From: Bacteroidota bacterium | Lineage (GTDB): Bacteria > Bacteroidota > Bacteroidia > Chitinophagales > Chitinophagaceae | Assembly (NCBI GenBank): GCA_023433755.1 | Contig: JAEYUA010000309.1 | Span: 1-5,889, forward strand | DNA: 5,889 nucleotides | Direction of reading: 5' to 3' | Position numbers and translations under genes: made by a program | The notes under the pieces: model-generated | Database searches by the model: none | Seen by the model: only the letters and a program-made list of their open reading frames with translations | What the model was told of the DNA's origin: nothing | In this document: piece after piece, positions 4,627 to 5,889 of the stretch | Position numbering within the stretch: the stretch's first letter is position 1 | Layout: every line of letters starts with the position of its first letter

Positions 4627-5847
4627 ATGCGATGCCTTATTATCACCTTGTTTTTCCTTGCATTAACTGCCCTTGTAAAAGCACAGGAAACAGAAGAGAA
4701 AGCCGGGCGCTTATCACCCAAAGAATTCAGCATACCAGCAGCTCCGGTGTTTGACCTGATGGGTGTGACTTCATCACAGATCAACCGCACATCAGACATC
4801 AAGGATTTTAAAGTTGACTGGTCCTTCAAATCCTGGAAACTCAATCCTAACCTGGCTATCCAGTCGCAACCCATCTGGGAAATGTTTTACAACCGTCGTG
4901 ACCTGAGCAAATACCAGCAGGCGCCCGGCTTCATGCGCAGGCTGGCATCTACTGATTTGTCCATTGGATCCGTGCTTGATGAAAATAATGACCGGCGCAT
5001 CGGCGGCGCTGTTAAGTTCAACCTGCTCAAACAAAGAGATCCTCTCATGGCCCGCGAACTTTTTACAGATATCGGGGAAAGATTCGCGCAGGAACAATTC
5101 AACCTCGATTCACAGTTGCAGGAATTGAAACACACACTCGATACCACCACAGATATTCTGGCCAAACCAGAACTGCGCAACCAGATACAATCCACACAGG
5201 AGCAACTTATGACCATACACTCCAGGCGCAATGCAGAAATCAATGAACGTGCAAAGATCTATGTGAATGAATACTGGAATGCATCTTCACTTGATCTTGC
5301 CGTCGGCCGCGTGTATTCGTACAAAACAGACAGTGCCGGCTCCCTGAAAACTTTAAGACTCAACAGGAATACGGGTTTTTCGGGATGGCTTAACGGAAGT
5401 GTGGGCATTGGAAAAAAATTCCTGCTTTCAGGATTGATCCGCAGCAGTTGGTACGAAGAAGAACTCGATTTTCTCATCAGGGATAAAACCACCCTCGAAG
5501 AATTTTCTCAAAAAGCCGTGGCTGAAAATACGCTATACAGCATGGGCATGAACCTGCGTTATGGCGGTTCTATCTACACCTTCTTCATTGAATTTCTCTA
5601 TGAGAAAAAAGGTTTGAAAACACCTCTTGAAGCACTTAGTGAAGCCTTCACATCTCCGGGTGGTTTTGAAGTAGTGGGCAATTCAGTTAAATGGGATGTA
5701 GTGCATCCCAATACACTGAGCATCGGCGGTGACTGGCGCATCAGCCGTAGCGTTGTGATCAACTACGGCATGCGCTGCGTATTTGATGCCCGGTGGAAAA
5801 TGCAAACGTTCACACCTATTGCAACCATCAGTTGCATGATGAGATAA
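4627..5847 (+). CDS. Secreted protein of unknown function, probable outer-membrane beta-barrel
   Basis: I do not recognise a named family for this 406-aa protein. It starts with a clear signal peptide (1-19, MRCLIITLFFLALTALVKA, cleavage before Gln20), so it is exported. A Pro/Ala-rich motif FSIPAAPVFDLMGVTSSQI (34-52) and SDIKDFKVDW (56-65) follow. Segments at about 108-133, 221-232, 250-274, 302-328, 362-380 and 393-404 alternate polar with hydrophobic or aromatic residues and have Gly turns (for example FSGWLNGSVGIGKKFLLSGL), as in membrane beta-strands. Residues about 138-215 are instead strongly helical and charged (EQFNLDSQLQELKHTL, RNQIQSTQEQL), an insert between strands. The last residue is Arg, not the aromatic common in barrel proteins. 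I know uncharacterised Bacteroidota proteins with a similar Pro-Ala-x-Pro plus barrel layout, but that is from memory. The ATG gives the signal peptide directly; no Shine-Dalgarno is seen. The next gene starts 30 bp downstream. Confidence 0.8.
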   Translation: MRCLIITLFFLALTALVKAQETEEKAGRLSPKEFSIPAAPVFDLMGVTSSQINRTSDIKDFKVDWSFKSWKLNPNLAIQSQPIWEMFYNRRDLSKYQQAPGFMRRLASTDLSIGSVLDENNDRRIGGAVKFNLLKQRDPLMARELFTDIGERFAQEQFNLDSQLQELKHTLDTTTDILAKPELRNQIQSTQEQLMTIHSRRNAEINERAKIYVNEYWNASSLDLAVGRVYSYKTDSAGSLKTLRLNRNTGFSGWLNGSVGIGKKFLLSGLIRSSWYEEELDFLIRDKTTLEEFSQKAVAENTLYSMGMNLRYGGSIYTFFIEFLYEKKGLKTPLEALSEAFTSPGGFEVVGNSVKWDVVHPNTLSIGGDWRISRSVVINYGMRCVFDARWKMQTFTPIATISCMMR

Positions 5848-5877
5848 AAATCTATTACACACTTTAAATTTTCTTTT

Positions 5878-5889
5878 ATGAAACAAACT
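5878..5889 (+). CDS. Probable start of a further gene (only M-K-Q-T visible)
   Basis: An ATG followed by AAA CAA ACT lies 30 bp after the preceding stop, behind an A/T-rich leader (TTTAAATTTTCTTTT) like those before Bacteroidota start codons. Met-Lys is a common beginning of a signal peptide. Only four codons are inside the window, so no product can be named; co-transcription with the upstream gene is likely if it is real. Confidence 0.4.

Noticed and set aside
4566..4754. 62-codon + strand ORF overlapping the start of the secreted-protein gene
   Set aside because: It is out of frame with a gene that has a clear signal peptide, and its own translation shows no signal or domain.
1..5889. A novel multi-gene defence or mobile system
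   Set aside because: Four of the five substantial genes are ordinary housekeeping or signalling families, and no recombinase, nuclease, toxin or phage gene is visible. Only the repeats and the 4627-5847 protein remain unexplained.

Overview
The window looks like chromosomal DNA of a Bacteroidota bacterium, most likely a Chitinophagaceae-type member. The evidence is that no gene has a clear Shine-Dalgarno sequence, that there is a TPR/HisKA_3 histidine kinase paired with a NarL-type regulator, that a small secreted beta-barrel-like protein is present, and that the intergenic regions carry short AGTCNGN and TTTGCG repeats of a kind I associate with this phylum. The lineage call is inference from style and not a database match. 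All genes lie on the + strand.

Layout: the 3' end of dnaB (replicative helicase) enters from the left and ends at 593. A 228-bp gap (594-821) holds a heptad repeat array, a tandem palindromic 18-mer and an unusual set of three interleaved complementary segments just before rsmE. rsmE (822-1523; 16S rRNA m3U1498 methyltransferase) follows. After 66 bp comes a membrane histidine kinase (1590-3545), then after 42 bp its probable partner response regulator (3588-4244). The kinase has a signal peptide, about seven periplasmic TPRs, one transmembrane helix, and DHp and ATPase domains. The regulator has a receiver and a LuxR-type HTH. Kinase and regulator almost certainly form one two-component system; rsmE may or may not be co-transcribed. 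A repeat-dense 382-bp gap (4245-4626) follows. It holds three heptad-array stretches, one of them a convergent pair forming a perfect 14-bp inverted repeat, plus a TTTGCG cluster. Next is a 406-aa secreted protein of unknown function with outer-membrane-barrel character (4627-5847), and then a probable start codon of another gene at 5878.

I find no convincing novel multi-gene system here. The most interesting signals are: (1) the DnaB C-terminus ends in an acidic D/E-rich tip closing with Pro-Phe, like the SSB C-terminal peptide; (2) a degenerate 7-bp-periodic repeat family is dispersed around the gene ends, and one array supplies the stop codon and last residues of the response regulator; (3) three 8-nt segments upstream of rsmE are each perfectly complementary to a downstream segment in the same order, a pseudoknot-type topology; (4) the kinase lacks the Gln of the DxxxQ phosphatase motif.
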